64,000 nt of DNA from Aquila chrysaetos chrysaetos (Eukaryota > Chordata > Aves > Accipitriformes > Accipitridae), in the NCBI RefSeq assembly GCF_900496995.4, contig NC_044012.1:25272759-25336758 (forward strand). The letters are read 5' to 3'. This document shows, piece by piece, positions 24,720-35,660 of this stretch. Positions within the stretch are counted from its first letter, which is position 1; each line of letters starts with the position of its first letter. The position numbers were made by a program, and so were the translations under genes. The notes below the pieces were generated by a model that did not search any database, was not told where the DNA came from, and saw nothing but the letters and a program-made list of their open reading frames with translations.

Positions 24720-25673
24720 GAAACAGTGCCGGGCTGTGGCAGGAGCTGAGACCTGGGCAGCTCAGTCCATCTCCCAGACCCCTTGGTGCTGGCATCCTGG
24801 GCGAGGGGGGGGGCCAGGACACAGGGGTCTGTCCCCCCACCCCAGACGCGTGGGTTCTCATTCCCCCCCCCCCCCCCCCAGCCCGGATGTCTGGGTCCCC
24901 CCCCTGCATGGGGCGGGGGGCAGGGTGTTGCACAAACTCAAGTCACGTCCCCGCCGGGTGTTGGGCAATCAGGACGGGGGGGACGGGGCTGTTTCCCCCC
25001 CCCCGCTCCCCGGCACCTGCCCAAAAGTTTGGGCTTAGCGCCAGGCAGGATGAGGCTGCACTGGGGGAGGGGGGAAACGACCCCTTTCCCCCCCGCTGTG
25101 TCCTAGGATGAAGAGAGGTGACCAAGGCCGTGACACCCTCCTGCCCCTGCTGCCCCACACGGGGGGATTCCACTAGTGTGGAGTGGGGGACACGAGCTGA
25201 GGGCCCTCCCCCCCCAGGGGGGATTCTTGCATGGGTGCCCCCCCCGCCCCGATCCCTGCCAGCATGAGGGGTGACTCACCGGGCGGGGCAGTCCCCAAAA
25301 CAGGGCAAAAACCACAAAAATCTGGCCGCTTCCCCCTGCTGTGACGCAGGGGTCCCTGAGGCGGGGCGGGGGGGGGGGCCAGGGCCACCCAGGTGGGGAC
25401 AAGACCACCGTGGTGTCCCCAATCCCCTCCCCCTCCCCCCAATCCTGGCTGGGGCATTTGGGGTCAGGGTTGTGACCGTGGCCCTGTTTGGGCGTGCAGG
25501 ATGCAGCAGAGCACCCACAGCCCCCCGGCCCCCCCCCCCCCGTCGGCCCTCCCCCCTCCGGGCCCTGCCCCGACGTCAGGCTGTGACTCAGCCCTGCAGG
25601 ATACGGCCCTGCGCCCGCCCCAGCCCTTCATAAGGCGGCGGAGCTGGCAGTGGCCCTCACAGCACCCGACGCC
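24720..25673 (+). promoter_or_regulatory. ECM1: TARS2-ECM1 intergenic region and ECM1 promoter
   Basis: No gene seen. Two perfect AP-1 motifs TGACTCA lie at 25272-25278 and 25584-25590, with a CGACGTCA element at 25571-25578 nearby. A TATA-like CATAAGG sits at 25629-25635, about 40 bp before the ATG, implying a very short 5' UTR. AP-1 control of a matrix-protein gene is plausible but inferred. C/G homopolymers are frequent. Confidence 0.5.
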
Positions 25674-28600
25674 ATGGCCACCTTTGGCCTCCTCTTCTTC
25701 CTCGGCACTGCGGGTGAGTCCCACGGCCCTGACCGACGGCAGGGTCGTCGTCGTCCCCCGCCACCCCAGCATGGCTGGGTCCCCTTCCTGGACACCTGGG
25801 TCCCCTCCCCGGCACGGGTCCCCTTCCTGACATGGGTCCCCTCCCCAGACACTTGGGTCCCTTCCCTGGATGCCTGGGTCCCCTTCCTGACACTTGGGTC
25901 CCTTCCATGACACCTGGGTCCCCTCCCAGACATGGGTCCCCTCGCCAGACACCTGGCTCACCTCCTTGACACTAGGGTCCTCTTCCCAAATGCCTGGGTC
26001 CCTACCCTGACACCTGGGTCCCCTTCCCGGAGGCCTGGGTCCCTTCCCTGGATGCCTTGGTCCTCTCCCCAACACCTGGGCCCCCTCCCTGGACACCTGG
26101 GTCCCCTTCCCAAATGCCTGGGTCCCCTTCCTGACACGGGTCCCCTTCCTGACATGGGTCCCCTTCCCTGGACACCTGGGTCCCCTTCCCGAATGTCTGG
26201 GTCACCTCCCTGACACCCGGCTCCTCTTCCTGAACACCTGGGTTCCTGCCCACACATTTGGGCCACCTCCCCGGACACCTGGGTCCCCACCCACATGCCT
26301 GGGTTCCCCTTCCTGGACACCTGGGTCCCCTCCTTGACACCTGGGTCCGCTCCCTGACACTTGGGTCCCCTTCCCAAATGCCTGCGGTCCCTTCCCTGGA
26401 CGCCTGGATCCCCTCCCTGAATGCCTGGGTCCCCTCCTTGTTATGGGGCTCCAAACCCACAGGATGGCGGAGGTCCCCACTTGCCCCACCCCCCCCGGGC
26501 AGGGGGATGGGTGGGGGTGCCCCCGCTGACCCACTCTGTCTCCCACCGGTGACAGTGGTGGCCCTGGTGCAACCCCAGCATGTGGTACAGGAGAGCCTGG
26601 TCCTGCAGCACCCCCACATCGAGCAGCGTAAGGGCGGGAGGGGGAACATGGAGGGGGACACACCCCAGGATGGGGGGACATGGGGGAGGTGACACCCAGA
26701 GATGGGGACACCCAGGGGTGGGGACATGGATAGGGGGGACACAGGGTGTTGGGGATGGGGCGGGGGCATGGGGACATGGGTGGGGGGACACGGGAGGACA
26801 CCCAGGTATGGGGACATGGATGGAGGGGACATGGGGACGGCCAAGGATGGGGACAGGGGGACATGGGGACCTGGATGGGGAGATGTGGGGGGGACGACAC
26901 TTTGGGATGGGGACACCTTGGGATAGGGACATGGATGGGGGGAACATGGGGCCAGCACGGGTTGGGGACAGGGGGGGCACTGTGATGGAGGCGGAGGGGG
27001 GCATGGACACAGGGACAGGGAACCAATTGGGATGGGGGGGCACATAGGGACAAGCATCACCTGGGGCCAGGGCAGTGGGGACACCCCCCCGCCTCCTCCC
27101 CACACCCCAGCCCCCCTTTCAGTGCTGCAGGAGGAACAGGACACCGTGCTGCCCCCCGACATCCTGGCGATGGGCGCCACGTCCCCGCCGCGCCACCCCC
27201 CTGCCTGGCCCAACACCCTGGACGGCTTCCCCCCCGCCTGGCCTGTGGCCGCCGCCATCACCCGTCACTGCAGCCAGCCCCCCCGGCCCCCCCCGACCCT
27301 CCAGCTGCCCTCCACCGCCTTTGCCCACCTGCGCCGGCAGGCTGCCGCGCTCGATGCCTTCCGGCCCCGCCTCGACGCCTGCTGCCACCACCACACCCCA
27401 CTGCCCTGCGCCCGCCACGCCGTGAGTCCCCGGGCTTGGAGGGGGGGGGACACCCAGAGTGTGTGCGTGGGGGCGGTCTGACCCCGCTGTCTCGCAGTGG
27501 ACGGATGTGCTGGACAGATTCTGCACCGATGAATTTGGGGTGAAAACGCGCCAGTACCATTGCTGCCGGCAGCAGGGCACGGCACGCCGCCGCTGCTTCG
27601 CCCAGGGCCCCGACGCCATCGCCGCCACCGCTGCTGTCACCGTCTGGGACCCAGCTGCCGAGCCGCCCTTTCCCCCCGGCGAGCCCACCGCCACCAACAT
27701 GGGCAACATCTGTGGGTTGCGGGGACTGCGCCCCGGCCCCCCCGGCCCCTCTGGCCCTTCTGGCCCCCGCATCCGCCTGCGCATGCGCCTGGAGCGCGAG
27801 TACAGCCGCTGCTGCCGCAACGGGAGCCTCACCTGCGCCCATGATGCCGTGAGTGCCAGGGCGGGGGTGAACACAGGGGGGCAAGGAGGGACCCAGGGAT
27901 TTGGGAAGAGGACCCAGGTGTTTGAGAGGGACCCAGGAGTCCAGGGAATCACCCAGGTGTCCAGGGGAGACCCAGGCATCTGGGGAAGGGGACCCGGGTG
28001 TCTGGGGGGGGGACCTAAGCATTTGGGGAGGGGACCCAGGCATTTGGGAAGAGGACCTGGGCATCCAGGGAAGGGACCCAGGTGTTTGGGAGGTTCCCAG
28101 GCATGTGGGGTGTCACCCAGGTGTTTGGGATGGGGTGGGGGGAACCCAGGTGTCCAGGAGGGACCCAGGCATCCAGGGAAGGGACCCAGGTGTCCAGGTG
28201 CCCCCACTGATGCCACCCCCCCCGCCCCCACAGTGGCGGAAGGGGCTGGAGCGGTTCTGCCGGGAGGAGGCGGCGGTGAAGACGAGGCAGCACCGCTGCT
28301 GCCAGCGCGGGGGGGGGCCATGCCCGGGTCCGCTGCTTCGCAGCTGCTGCTCCCCACCCAGCCTACGACCGGGAGCTGCACAACATCAGCCTGGCCCGGC
28401 CGGGCCCTGCGCTGCTCCGCTCCCTCTGCGGGCCCACCCGCCTGCTCACCAAGAGGTGGGTGCCACCCCCCTCAACCCAAGGGACCCCAGTGCCCAGGTG
28501 CCTGCCCGGGACGGATCTACAGGGGTGCGGCTGTGGGTGGAATGGTGGGGGGGAGACTGGGATGGACCCAGGAGTCGTGTCTGCCCCCCCCCCCCCAATC

Positions 28601-29145
28601 TCAGAGGGGACCCAGACGTCCAGGACCGCCCCCATCAGGGAGGGGACCCAGGCAATTGGGACCCCCTCCCATCTCAGAGGGGACCCAGGCATCCAGCTTC
28701 CCCACCTCTGTGACCCCCCCCCCCCCATCTCAGAGGGGACCCAGGCATATGGGCCCCCACCCTAAGCCCCCCCCAACCCAGGAGATGACCCTTGTGTCCA
28801 TGTCCTGCAGGCGGCCGGTGCCAGAGCTGCTGCGGGCCGTGACGTCCGGGTGCTGCCTGCTGCCCCCCGAGGAGCAAAGCGCCTGCGCTGATGAGCAGGT
28901 AAGTGGGGGGGGGTCTTGGGGCTCTGGGGGACCCCCACAGCCACCCTGACACCCCCCCCATGTGTCCACAGCTGTCCCAGGGCATCGCCACCCTCTGTGC
29001 CACCCCGCGGGACACCTGGCGTGACCCCCAGGGCTGCTGCTCGCAGGGGGACCCCGAGCAGCGCCGCTGCTTCAACACCAAGTACCTCGCCCGGGTGACC
29101 CTGGGGGCTGCCGTGGCCCCCCCACCCCTTGGCCACGATGAGTGA
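25674..29145 (+). CDS. ECM1: ECM1, extracellular matrix protein 1
   Basis: Secreted glycoprotein of skin, cartilage and vessel matrix (family knowledge). Exons: 25674-25713, 26556-26627, 27123-27421, 27498-27848, 28234-28455, 28811-28898, 28972-29145; about 414 aa (human ~540, so the N-terminal region is shorter). The signal peptide starts MATFGLLFFLGTAG. The repeated albumin-like Cys patterns are clear: RFCTDEFGVKTRQYHCC, RCCRNGSLTCAHDAW, RFCREEAAVKTRQHRCCQ, SGCCLLPPEEQSAC, and LCATP...GCCSQ...RRCFN. The conserved LDGFPP motif is at about residue 60. Exon 4 encodes a short collagen-like GPPGPSGPSGP insert. Exon 5 changes frame by one at a G9 run (28309-28317), after which the homologous HARVRCFAAAAPHPAYDREL resumes. 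The gene otherwise looks intact. Confidence 0.95.
25780..26450. repeat. Minisatellite, ECM1 intron 1 (about 20-bp unit)
   Basis: More than 25 degenerate copies of a 20-23 bp unit of the form CCTGGACACCTGGGTCCCCT. The minus-strand reading gives long open frames rich in Gly-Pro-Arg, which are artefacts. The same motif recurs in reverse orientation in ECM1 introns 4 and 5. Confidence 0.9.
26640..27050. repeat. Minisatellite, ECM1 intron 2
   Basis: Array of GGGGACA(C/T)GG-type units (GGGACATGGATGGGG and variants), strongly G-rich on the plus strand and unlike the intron 1 unit. Confidence 0.8.
27870..28205. repeat. Minisatellite, ECM1 intron 4, reverse-oriented copy of the intron 1 motif
   Basis: About 15 copies of AGGGACCCAGGTGTCCAGGG-like units, the reverse complement of the intron 1 unit. 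A further short array of the same orientation is in intron 5 (28600-28750), and a single copy lies downstream at about 29510-29540. Confidence 0.85.
28309..28317 (+). other. ECM1: ECM1 exon 5 G9 run with apparent +1 shift
   Basis: Before this run the exon reads KTRQHRCCQRGG in one frame. After it the conserved continuation (YDRELHNISLARPGPALLRS...LLTKR) is in the next frame and fits the phase-2 donor at 28455. One G too many would explain it. A homopolymer sequencing error is more likely than true inactivation. Confidence 0.75.
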
Positions 29146-29171
29146 CCCCCTCCCCGGGGCGAGGGGGGGGC

Positions 29172-29177
29172 AATAAA
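29172..29177 (+). terminator. ECM1: ECM1 poly(A) signal AATAAA
   Basis: Canonical hexamer 27 bases after the ECM1 stop. Confidence 0.85.
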
Positions 29178-31390
29178 GGTGCTGTAGTGTCACCTCCGAG
29201 TGCCTCAGTGTCCCCATTGGGGGAGGGGGGGGGCGGGTCTCCCAAGCCTCCGCATCCCCATTGTGTGCAAGGTCCCCCCGTGCCTCAGTTTCCCCACAAG
29301 GCCCCATTCTGCCCCACCACCACCATCAGGCCCTGGGGTGTGTCAGGGTGTGGGGCCAGCTGTTGGGGTGTTTGTGGTGTTGGGGTGTGGGACCGGGTGT
29401 GACACTGTGTGTTTGTGTATCGGGGTGCAGCCTGGTCACCACAGGGACCCTGGTGTCTGGGGCAGCCCCCCCAGCACTGACACACCCCCCCCCTTAACTT
29501 AGGGCCAGGAAGGGGACCCAGGTGTCTGGGGACAGGGGCAATGTGTCGCCATGGCCCCTGAGATCACAAGTGGGGAAACTGAGATGCAGAGGGGGCTAGG
29601 CGGGGGGCATCCTGGCCTCATGGCTGCACCCCTCTTTTTGCACCCCCTGGTTTTACCCCCCCCCCTATTTTTGCAGCCTCCCCTCTTCTTGCCCCCCCTT
29701 TTGCACTCCCATTTTTAACCCCTATTTTGTACCACCCCCCCCCCCATTTTGCACTCTTTCTGCCCCTCTCCTCCCTTGACCCCCCCCCATGGGCACCAGC
29801 TGGATGCAGGGTCACCCCATTTCCCCCCACCCTCATGCCTCAGCTTCCCCTCCAGCAGCTCAGGATCCCTGAGGGATCCTGGGGAGGGGGCATGGGGGTG
29901 TTGGGGTCCCTGGGGGAACCCAGCTGTCCATCTCTTTTCAGAGTTGGTGTCTGTCCTTCCCTAGAGCCACCCACCCCCAGACACTCTGTCCAGCCAGCCA
30001 GCCAACCATCTGTCCGTGACATCACAGGATGGTTTGGGTTGGAAGGGACCTTCAAAGGTCACCTAGTCTGACACCCCCCACCCCCTCCCCCCATGAGCAG
30101 GGACATCTCCCACTCGATACCATCCAACCAGACCTCGAATGTCTCCAGCGATGGGGCACTGACCACCTCTCTGGGCACCCTGTGCTGGTGCCTCACCACC
30201 CTTGCCATAAAAAATTTCTTCCTTATATCCAATTTAAACCTACCCTCTTCCAGTTTAAAACCGCTGCCCCTTGTCCTGTCACTACAGGCCCTTGTAAAAA
30301 GTCTCTCCATCTTTCTTATAAGCCCCTTTCTATATTGAAAGGCCACAGTGAGGTCTCCCCGGCGCCTTCTCTTCTCCCAACTTTCTCAGCCTCTCTCCAT
30401 AGCAGAGGTGTTCCAGCCCTCACATCATTTTTGTGTCCCCCCTCCGGACCTCCTCTGACAGCTCCGTGTCTTTCCTGTGCTGAGGACCCTCGAGCTGGGT
30501 GCAGAGCTCCAGGGGGTCTCACCAGAGCGGAGCAGAATCCCCTCCCTCGACCTGCTGCTGGTGATGCAGCCCAAGAGACAGTTGGCTTGCTGGGCTGCCA
30601 GCGCACATTGCTGGCTCAGGTCCCATTTGTCACCCACCCGTACCCCCAAGTCCTTCTCTGCAGGGCTGCCCCCAACCCATCCATGCCCCAGTCTGTGCTG
30701 GTACTGGGAACTGCCCCCCCCTGCCCAGGCATATGACCCTCAGGAGCTTCACACCAGCCCAATCCTCCAGCCTGTTTGGGTCCCTCTCGATGCCATCCCA
30801 TCCCTCAGCCATATCAAGCAAATCAATGTATATCCAGCAGTACAGAATTAGAGGTATTCCCATTTTTGACGTTAAATCCCCAGGTTTTTTTGTGTTTCAT
30901 CAGTATTTCCTGCACTCTCCCAGGCCAAAGAGCAGCAACAGCTCTGATGAGTGACCTTAAGAGGTTTCCCCATGGAACACCTCTGCTATGAGGAAAAGAA
31001 ACCTGCTTCCATCTCTGGCATCACTAGTTACTATCCAGAAATACTCAGATATTCAGAGCAGCCTCCCTGCATTTCCCTGCTTGCAGGATATTCCCACCCT
31101 CCTGCAGGTTCCCAGCATGAAACAGGACTCAGCTGGGGCTCTGGAGCGTAGGGAAGTAAATCCCTACACATGGAGAATGTGACCTTACAGCGGTGAGAGA
31201 TCCTATGCTGCACATGGGGGTGGTTTTGTTTCTGGCCTGAATAAAAGGAAGCGTTTCATTTGTCGCAAAGGTTAATAGCTATTGATTTCTGTCATTTAAC
31301 TACCCAGGGGAGACAAAAATCTGCTTCAGAACTGCTGCCAAACCACCCTTCTCTCACAGCGAAGAATCAGAGCGTTAAAAGCAAACTGAT
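29178..31390. other. Gene-free junction between the ECM1 and RPS27 blocks
   Basis: I see no conserved coding sequence here. Contents: C-homopolymer-rich simple sequence to about 29,850, a short CAGC-type run at 29985-30006, the CR1 copy at 30020-30835, and about 550 bp of unassigned sequence up to the RPS27 3' end. In human the two flanking gene blocks are megabases apart, so a rearrangement breakpoint lies in this interval or close to it. Confidence 0.7.
30020..30835 (-). mobile_element. CR1 LINE, 5'-truncated copy
   Basis: About 0.8 kb of CR1 in reverse orientation. The element's 3' end is at the left (GGATGGTTTGGGTTGGAAGG is the complement of the familiar CR1 tail), and it runs through the 3' UTR into the C-terminal part of the reverse-transcriptase ORF on the right. 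Typical phrases are recognisable, such as CCTCTCTGGGCACCCTGTGC and CTTTCTCAGCCTCTCTCCAT. It is interrupted and diverged, with no intact ORF; 5' truncation is normal for this family. Confidence 0.9.
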
Positions 31391-31411
31391 TTGTATGTAT
31401 TTTATCCAAAA

Positions 31412-31417
31412 TTTATT
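31412..31417 (-). terminator. RPS27: RPS27 poly(A) signal AATAAA
   Basis: Reads TTTATT on the plus strand, about 180 bases downstream of the RPS27 stop codon. Confidence 0.75.
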
Positions 31418-31592
31418 GACAGCGAGATGGGCGGGGCTGTAGCAACAATACGAATGTCACATTCGTGGCCGGCGTTCCACGGATGCACACCTGCCAGCGC
31501 ACTCGGGTCAGGCCTGGAGACGGGGTTCTGCGGCGGCAGCCCCTGCTCGCGCTCTGGGCGAGTTGTCACATCCATTCCCCCGCGCCCTTCAC

Positions 31593-32471
<879 letters not shown>

Positions 32472-32816
32472 GTTGGCGTGGAGGCAGCCGCGACCGAAAA
32501 GGGGCCAAACCGGAAGCGGGAGCCGCTATATCCGCTACGGGGGTTCCCCGCACGGGCGGAAGTGAGCCGCGGCCGCGGGGCGCCGCCATGTTGGGAAGGT
32601 CAGCTGTATTGCTGCCATCTTGGGAGGCGGGCGGGGGGGGCGCGGGTGTCATGACGTCTGTTGATCCCTGGTGGTGACGTCGAGGAGGTGGTGGTGGTGA
32701 CGTCATGGCGGCGGGGCAGGGCTCGGGGCGAGTCTCCGCCCCGGGACGGGGTGGCGGGGTGAGGGGGGGGCGGGTCCCAGTGGCGGGGGAGAGCGGCCCG
32801 GCGGCGGGCGGGGGCC
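32472..32816. promoter_or_regulatory. Shared divergent promoter RPS27 / RAB13
   Basis: The two start codons are only 345 bp apart, head to head. CRE-type sites lie at 32652-32659 (TGACGTCT), 32675-32682 (TGACGTCG) and 32698-32705 (perfect TGACGTCA), each exactly 23 bp from the next. YY1-type GCCATnTTG elements lie at 32585-32593 and 32614-32622, and a third at 32276-32284 within RPS27 intron 1. On the minus strand a CCCCTTTTC tract before the RPS27 ATG is a plausible 5'-TOP start. No TATA box is convincing. Confidence 0.7.
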
Positions 32817-35087
32817 ATGGCCAAGGCGTACGACCACCTCTTCAAGCTGCTGCTCATCGGGGACAGCGGCGTGGGCAAGACCTGCCTCATCATCCGCTTC
32901 GCCGAGGACAACTTCACCAGCACTTACATCTCCACCATTGGTGCGTGAGCGGCACCCCCGGGGACACCCAACACCCCCTCCATCCACCCTGCCCCCACCC
33001 AACCGCCCACCGGGTCCCCACCGCTCAACCCCGGCGCGGCTGGACGAAGGCCGGGGTGGTTGGGTCTGCTCTCATCGCTCGCTCGCCACCTTTCTCCTTC
33101 TCCATCCCCTGCCGGCCTCTCACCCGCACTCCAGCACTGGCAGGAGACCCGGGGACGGGGCAGCTCTGTGTGTGTCTCATCCCGAGGGGTGAACGGGGAG
33201 GTCTGAGCCATTTCCAGGGGCTGCATCACGAAGGAAGCCGGCGTGGCACAGTGATGCCGGCCACGGCTTGACGCTGATCCTGCTCAGCAGCCGACACCGA
33301 GCTGGGACCCCAGCACCCGCTGCCCTGTCCTCCTCCGAGTTTCCATCGTGCTGGTAAAACCATTTCCTGAGCCCAGAGCCACCCCAGCACGACCCGTGCC
33401 ATAAACTCTGGTGTGGAGATGCCAGCTGGGCCGGGGGTCCATCTAGCTTGTACCCCACCATCACCCTCCCGGCCTGGGGCTCTGGTCCCAGGGGCTGCCC
33501 CCCAACTGCTCCAGCCCTTCCTCCTCCTCCACTTCAGCCCCTGAAACAGGGTGTCCTGAAACAGAGCCGAATGGGGGGGGGGGGGGATGGCTGCAGGGAC
33601 ATGGGAGTTTGGGGGGGCATCTGACAGCTTTTGGGACTGGTTGACTTGATTGGGGGGGGGTCCAGCAGCTCCCTTTGTCTGGTCTCTGCGCCCGCCCCTG
33701 CCACCCCAGCGTGGGCAGCATGGCAGGCAGCCATGTGGGGTGATGCCATTCTGCAGGAATTGCCATGTCTAGCAGGCTTGGGGATGCCAGTGACCCTCTC
33801 CCACCCACTTGGGGATGCCAGTGACCCTCTCCCACCCGCTGCAGCCGGTGCCAGGCTTGAACTTTGCTCCCCCCACCTTTCCTGGGATGCCAGATGGTTA
33901 CTGGGAAACTGGGGGGTGGGACTGAGAGTGGAACTGTTTATGGCATCTGCTCCCGGTGCCATCACCAGCCCCTGTCTCTCTCCTTCCATCCCAGGGATCG
34001 ACTTCAAAATCCGGACAGTGGACATCGATGGGAAGAAGATCAAGCTGCAGGTCTGGTAAGTGGGGGGTGGGGGGTGTGTGGAACTGGGGACCCCCCCAGC
34101 TTCCCATCGAGCTGCCCTCACCCCCTTCTCCTCTGCCTCTGCCCCAGGGACACGGCGGGACAAGAGCGCTTCAAAACCATCACAACAGCCTATTACCGTG
34201 GAGCCGTGGTACGGTGGGGGGTGGGGTGCCAGCAGCCCCCAGAAGGTGGGGGGGACAGACCGTGGCTGCCTGGGGATGAGGGTCCCCCCCTGCAAACCAG
34301 GGTGGAGGGTCTCTGCCCCAGTGACCACACCATCCTGGCAGGGCATCATCCTCGTGTACGACATCACTGATGAGAAATCCTTCGAGAATATCCAAAATTG
34401 GATGAAAAGCATCAAGGAGGTGGGTGTGCATTGGGGTTGGGGACACGGGAGGGGGGCCGGGGGGGGGGGGGCGGGGGGGGGGTCCTGCCCATCCTCTCCT
34501 GCCTGCAGAACGCCTCTGCCGGGGTCGAGCGTCTCCTCATCGGCAACAAGTGCGACATGGAGGGCAAGCGCAAAGTGCAGCGGGACGAGGCCGAGAAGGT
34601 AAGGGTGGGCACCGTGGGGCTGGGGAGGCTCCCCCCCACCCCAGCACCTGGCTCAAAGCCGGGGGGGTTCCCATTGTCCCACAGCTGGCGAAGGAGCACG
34701 GGATCCGCTTCTTCGAGACCAGTGCCAAGTCCAGCGTAAACGTGGAAGAGGTGAGAGGGAGACCCAGATGTTGGGGGGGGGGGGGGCCGCACATACCCCC
34801 CCCCAACGGGAGTGGCACTGGGGGGGTTCCCCATCCCTGGAGGGAGGTCCCTGCTGACCATCTCCTCTCCCCAGGCCTTCAGCACGCTGGCTCGGGACAT
34901 CCTGCAGAAATCCTCCCGGAAAGCGGTGAGGGGGCCGGGGGGGGGCCGGGGGAGGGACACACCCCCCTTGCTCCAGCACCCCCCCCCGACTCCTCACCCC
35001 TCCCTCTTCCAGGCCCCCAGCAGCAGCAGGCCCCTGCTGGAGCCCGGCCCCCCGAGGAAGACTGGGGGTAAATGCTCCCTGGCGTAG
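32817..35087 (+). CDS. RAB13: RAB13 small GTPase
   Basis: Rab of the Rab8/10/13 group that directs trafficking to tight junctions and the plasma membrane (family knowledge). Exons: 32817-32940, 33995-34055, 34148-34208, 34342-34419, 34509-34598, 34685-34750, 34875-34925, 35013-35087; about 201 aa with all phases agreeing. Visible motifs: P-loop GDSGVGKT (residues 15-22), switch I region [25 protein letters not shown], and ETSAKSS. The C-terminus is KCSLA, a CAAX-type prenylation box as in RAB13 (human CSLG) and unlike the double-Cys tail of most Rabs. The tail before it is shorter and more proline-rich than in human. A weak CATAAA poly(A) variant is at 35240-35245. Confidence 0.97.
33777..33838. 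repeat. 31-bp tandem duplication, RAB13 intron 1
   Basis: Two adjacent copies of a 31-bp unit (33777-33807 and 33808-33838) differing at the last base. They lie about 160 bp before exon 2. No function is apparent. Confidence 0.85.
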
Positions 35088-35249
35088 GGCCGCCTCGACA
35101 CACACCCCCCTGCCGCCGCCGCCGCTGCTTCCCCCGCCTGCCCCGGGGCAGCGCGGGCGCCTCTCCGGGGACGGGGGGGGGGGGGAAGGGCGGGGGGGGG
35201 AGGGAGGGCTGACACCCCCCCCCGGTCCACACCTCGTGCCATAAAGCCC

Positions 35250-35660
35250 AGCTTGTGCCTTGCCCCGTCTCCGGTGTCTCTGTTGGGGACGCGGGGGGGG
35301 GGGGGGCGGGGGGGACGACGGGCCCGGCGGGGGGGGGGGGGCGAGGGCCCGGGGCGCCGCCGCGCCGGGGCTGTGCGAAGCCACGCCCCTTCGCCCGAAG
35401 GCCACGCCCTTTTGCTTAAAACCACGCCCCTCGGGTCACGCCCCTTCCCATAACGCCCTGTAGTTCAAGCACGTCCCGTCCCTCAAGTCCCGCCCCCGTG
35501 CGAAACTCCTCCCCCCAGCCCCGCCTCGTATCCAGGCTCTGCCCCTCGCTGCCGCCCCCCGCCCTTTCCGTCGTCACCCGCTTCTCCCAGCGGTCCCCGC
35601 GCCTGAAGATGGCGGCTCCGTCAGAAACGCAGGGCTCAGCCCGGTAGTTCCGCCGCGCCG
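35250..35660 (+). promoter_or_regulatory. JTB: JTB CpG promoter with clustered CACGCCC boxes
   Basis: Between RAB13 and JTB. Long G runs at 35288-35345 are quadruplex-prone. At 35381-35440 the word CCACGCCC or TCACGCCC recurs four times, a cluster of KLF/Sp-type boxes. Further GC boxes follow, and AAGATGGCGGC (YY1-like) lies at 35607-35617. No TATA box is seen. Confidence 0.55.

Noticed and set aside
26002-27261. Long minus-strand open frame (about 419 codons) across ECM1 introns
   Set aside because: It reads through minisatellite arrays and the antisense of ECM1 exons 2 and 3, giving repetitive Gly-Pro-Arg text without domain features.
27119-28381. Long minus-strand open frame (about 420 codons)
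   Set aside because: Antisense of ECM1 exons 3-5 plus the intron 4 array; high GC removes stop codons. No homology recognised.
30316-30863. Minus-strand open frames of 60-96 codons
   Set aside because: They are pieces of the CR1 copy, not host genes.
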